Shown here: positions 6,923 through 8,238 of the stretch, piece after piece
Position numbering within the stretch: the first letter of the stretch is position 1
How the letters are laid out: every line of letters begins with the position of its first letter
Assembly (NCBI GenBank): GCA_021813195.1
Contig: JAKALI010000154.1
Span: 1-8,238 of the forward strand
Origin: Pseudomonadota bacterium
GTDB taxonomy: Bacteria; Pseudomonadota; Alphaproteobacteria; Rhizobiales; Hyphomicrobiaceae
Direction of reading: 5' to 3'
DNA: 8,238 nucleotides
Notes under the pieces: model-generated
What the model was told of the DNA's origin: nothing
What the model saw: the letters and a program-made list of their open reading frames with translations, nothing else
Databases searched by the model: none
Made by a program: the position numbers and the translations under genes

Positions 6923-7768
6923 ATGACCATTTCGAAGGCTGAGCATCAGATCATCGTGCGCCGTGGGACGGTGCAGCCCATCGTCAAGGTGACCCCTCGG
7001 AACGAGAGCAACGCAATGACGGGCGCACAGCTCGGCGCGGTCACGGCCCGGGAGTATCGGCGCCAGCGCCCGACCCTCCGCCAACGCCAAAGCGGCGCGC
7101 TCGAACTAGCAGGAGCGCGGGACGTCTATGCACTCGTCACCTGCGACGACCCGAAGTCTCACGGTGTCGCGGAGACCGAGTCCACGTTCACGGCGAGCGG
7201 GTTCCTGGTCGGCAGTACGGTGATTGCGTCGCGCACCCTGTACTACCAATTCCTGCCGGCGTTGGACGGCATTCGCAACAGCGTGCACGTGACGGGAACC
7301 GGGTACGCGCCGACCACCACCGGCGGAGCCGAATCACGGGCGCTGAGCGACCTCAAAAAAGCCTGCGCCGTGGCCGCTTTCACGCAGGTAAGATGCGCAA
7401 GACGACTCGGCCTGATGCTGGGACGCGCAAACAAGCCCAGTACCGTCGCCGCGCCGCCTGGCCGGGTGTATCGCGACCCGCAGGGCCGATTCTCCGTTCA
7501 GATTCCGCGGAACTGGAAGGCGATCGCGGAAGGCCGTGATGGCCGCCTCGACGTGCAACTGCGCTCCGGCGCGAACTGGATCAACCTCACGCCCTATGGA
7601 CCCGTCGCCAACCTGAGCGAGATCGTGCTCGACCAGGAATACACGAGTGCCGCTCGCTCTCACTCCGGCCGCCACGCGCCGTTCGGGCCGTCGAGGCTCG
7701 TGCAGATCTTCGACCATGGCTTCGAGATTGCCTACGTGGCGCGGAGTGTTCACGTGGTCTCCCACTGA
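6923..7768 (+). CDS. Hypothetical protein, 281 residues, family not recognised
   Basis: The protein from ATG 6923 has no visible signal peptide or membrane segment. Residues 1-60 are polar and basic and look unlike the rest; a start at ATG 7017 (residue 32, preceded by GAGAG 7 bases upstream) is an alternative. Residues about 64-155 (ALVTCDDPKSHGVAETESTF, LYYQFLPALDGIRNSVHV) read like a folded domain. Residues 180-272 (RVYRDPQGRFSVQIPRNWKA, then LRSGANWINLTPYG) resemble small domains that begin with a 'sequence-then-rigid-turn' pattern seen in exported proteins of the PsbP/DUF1795 type; this likeness is only a guess. The C-terminus (AYVARSVHVVSH) stops abruptly, so a late frameshift or truncation is possible. 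Eleven bases separate it from the next gene, suggesting one transcript. Confidence 0.6.
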   Translation: MTISKAEHQIIVRRGTVQPIVKVTPRNESNAMTGAQLGAVTAREYRRQRPTLRQRQSGALELAGARDVYALVTCDDPKSHGVAETESTFTASGFLVGSTVIASRTLYYQFLPALDGIRNSVHVTGTGYAPTTTGGAESRALSDLKKACAVAAFTQVRCARRLGLMLGRANKPSTVAAPPGRVYRDPQGRFSVQIPRNWKAIAEGRDGRLDVQLRSGANWINLTPYGPVANLSEIVLDQEYTSAARSHSGRHAPFGPSRLVQIFDHGFEIAYVARSVHVVSH

Positions 7769-7779
7769 TAACCGCCACG

Positions 7780-8238
7780 ATGCGCATCCGTCCAATGACC
7801 GCGTCAATCGGCGTCATCGCCGTACTGGCGGCCGGCTTTTCCGCGCATGCCGCCTCGCCGGCGGCGCTGTGCGTTCGCCTCGGAACGAGCGACCGGCTGC
7901 GCGTTCTTCCGGCGGCGCTCGTGCCAGCGGCAATGCGAATCTTCAGACTCGGTGCGATGCCCGCCGTGCAGATCGAGCGATCAACCGTCTTCCGTTGTTT
8001 CGATCATCGTGTGCTGCTGTGCAACGAGGGCGCCAATTTGTCCTGCGGCAAGGCCAATGCCCGCCGCGACCTACCAGCGGCGTCCGCCTGGTGTGCTCGC
8101 CACCCGGGATCGTCCTTCATCCCGATGTACCTGACCGGACACGACACGATTTATGCTTGGCGCTGCGCGGGCACGCAGGCCGCCACTGGCGCACCGCGGT
8201 TGCGGGTCGATGCCCGCGGTTTCATCGCTTCCCATGAT
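7780..8238 (+). CDS. Exported Cys-rich conserved hypothetical protein, 5' part (runs off the window)
   Basis: From ATG 7780 the frame stays open for 153 codons to the last base of the window, with no stop. Residues 1-24 form a signal peptide (TASIGVIAVLAAGFSAHA, cleavage likely after AHA), so the product is periplasmic or secreted. Cysteines at 31, 73, 81, 89, 105 and 129 could form disulfides. The core GANLSCGKANARRDLPAASA, AWCARHP and IPMYLTGHDTIYAWRC resembles, from memory, short exported proteins of unknown function common in alphaproteobacteria and other proteobacteria, with the pattern (N)L.CGKA...AWC...P....IP...TGHDTIY.W.C. No catalytic motif is evident. There is no good ribosome binding site, so translation may be coupled to the gene ending 11 bases upstream. 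The competing frame at 7647-8237 is Arg-rich and spurious. Confidence 0.75.
   Translation, partial: MRIRPMTASIGVIAVLAAGFSAHAASPAALCVRLGTSDRLRVLPAALVPAAMRIFRLGAMPAVQIERSTVFRCFDHRVLLCNEGANLSCGKANARRDLPAASAWCARHPGSSFIPMYLTGHDTIYAWRCAGTQAATGAPRLRVDARGFIASHD

Noticed and set aside
7647..8237. Plus-strand open frame of 196 codons at the right edge
   Set aside because: It is Arg-rich with no domain and overlaps the better supported frame starting at 7780, which has a signal peptide and a conserved Cys pattern.
1..8238. CRISPR array, tRNA, rRNA or defence-gene cluster
   Set aside because: No regularly spaced repeats, no cloverleaf-like sequence and no nuclease, helicase or toxin motifs were seen beyond the IS-encoded IstB fragment.

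Overview
The window is GC-rich DNA, most likely from a proteobacterium. The basis is the base composition, the IS21-type element, the RpiR regulator next to an amino-acid permease remnant, and a sensor type common in that phylum. No marker fixes the genus, so the taxonomic call is weak.

Layout: bases 1-248 are the right-hand end of an IS21-family insertion sequence: the last 52 codons of its IstB ATPase and a repeated terminal motif ending in CA. Host sequence resumes at about 249 in the middle of an APC-type amino-acid permease gene. Only its C-terminal tail remains, so the permease is cut by the element. Its stop codon overlaps, as ATGA, the start of an RpiR-family regulator (509-1585) with an unusual Arg/Ser-rich tail. 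After a 269-base gap comes an exported CocE/X-Pro dipeptidyl-peptidase-like serine hydrolase with a complete catalytic triad (1855-3915). Together these suggest a damaged locus for peptide or amino-acid (or amide/ester) use: a secreted hydrolase, a lost importer and a local regulator.

Bases 3916-4634 contain no gene I can support. They separate the hydrolase from a convergent gene (6404-4635, minus strand) for a multi-pass membrane protein with a PDZ-like extracytoplasmic domain, a histidine-kinase-type membrane core and a cytoplasmic GAF domain. It has no visible kinase or other output domain.

Bases 6405-6922 are a mostly gene-poor divergent region. It is followed by two closely spaced plus-strand genes: an unrecognised protein (6923-7768), and, 11 bases later, a Cys-rich exported protein of a conserved hypothetical type (7780 to the window edge). 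The second runs off the window without a stop codon.

I found no CRISPR array, tRNA, rRNA or clear defence system. The most unusual things are the sensor without an output domain, the paired unknown genes at the right edge, the RpiR tail, and the debris-like sequence between 3916 and 4634.
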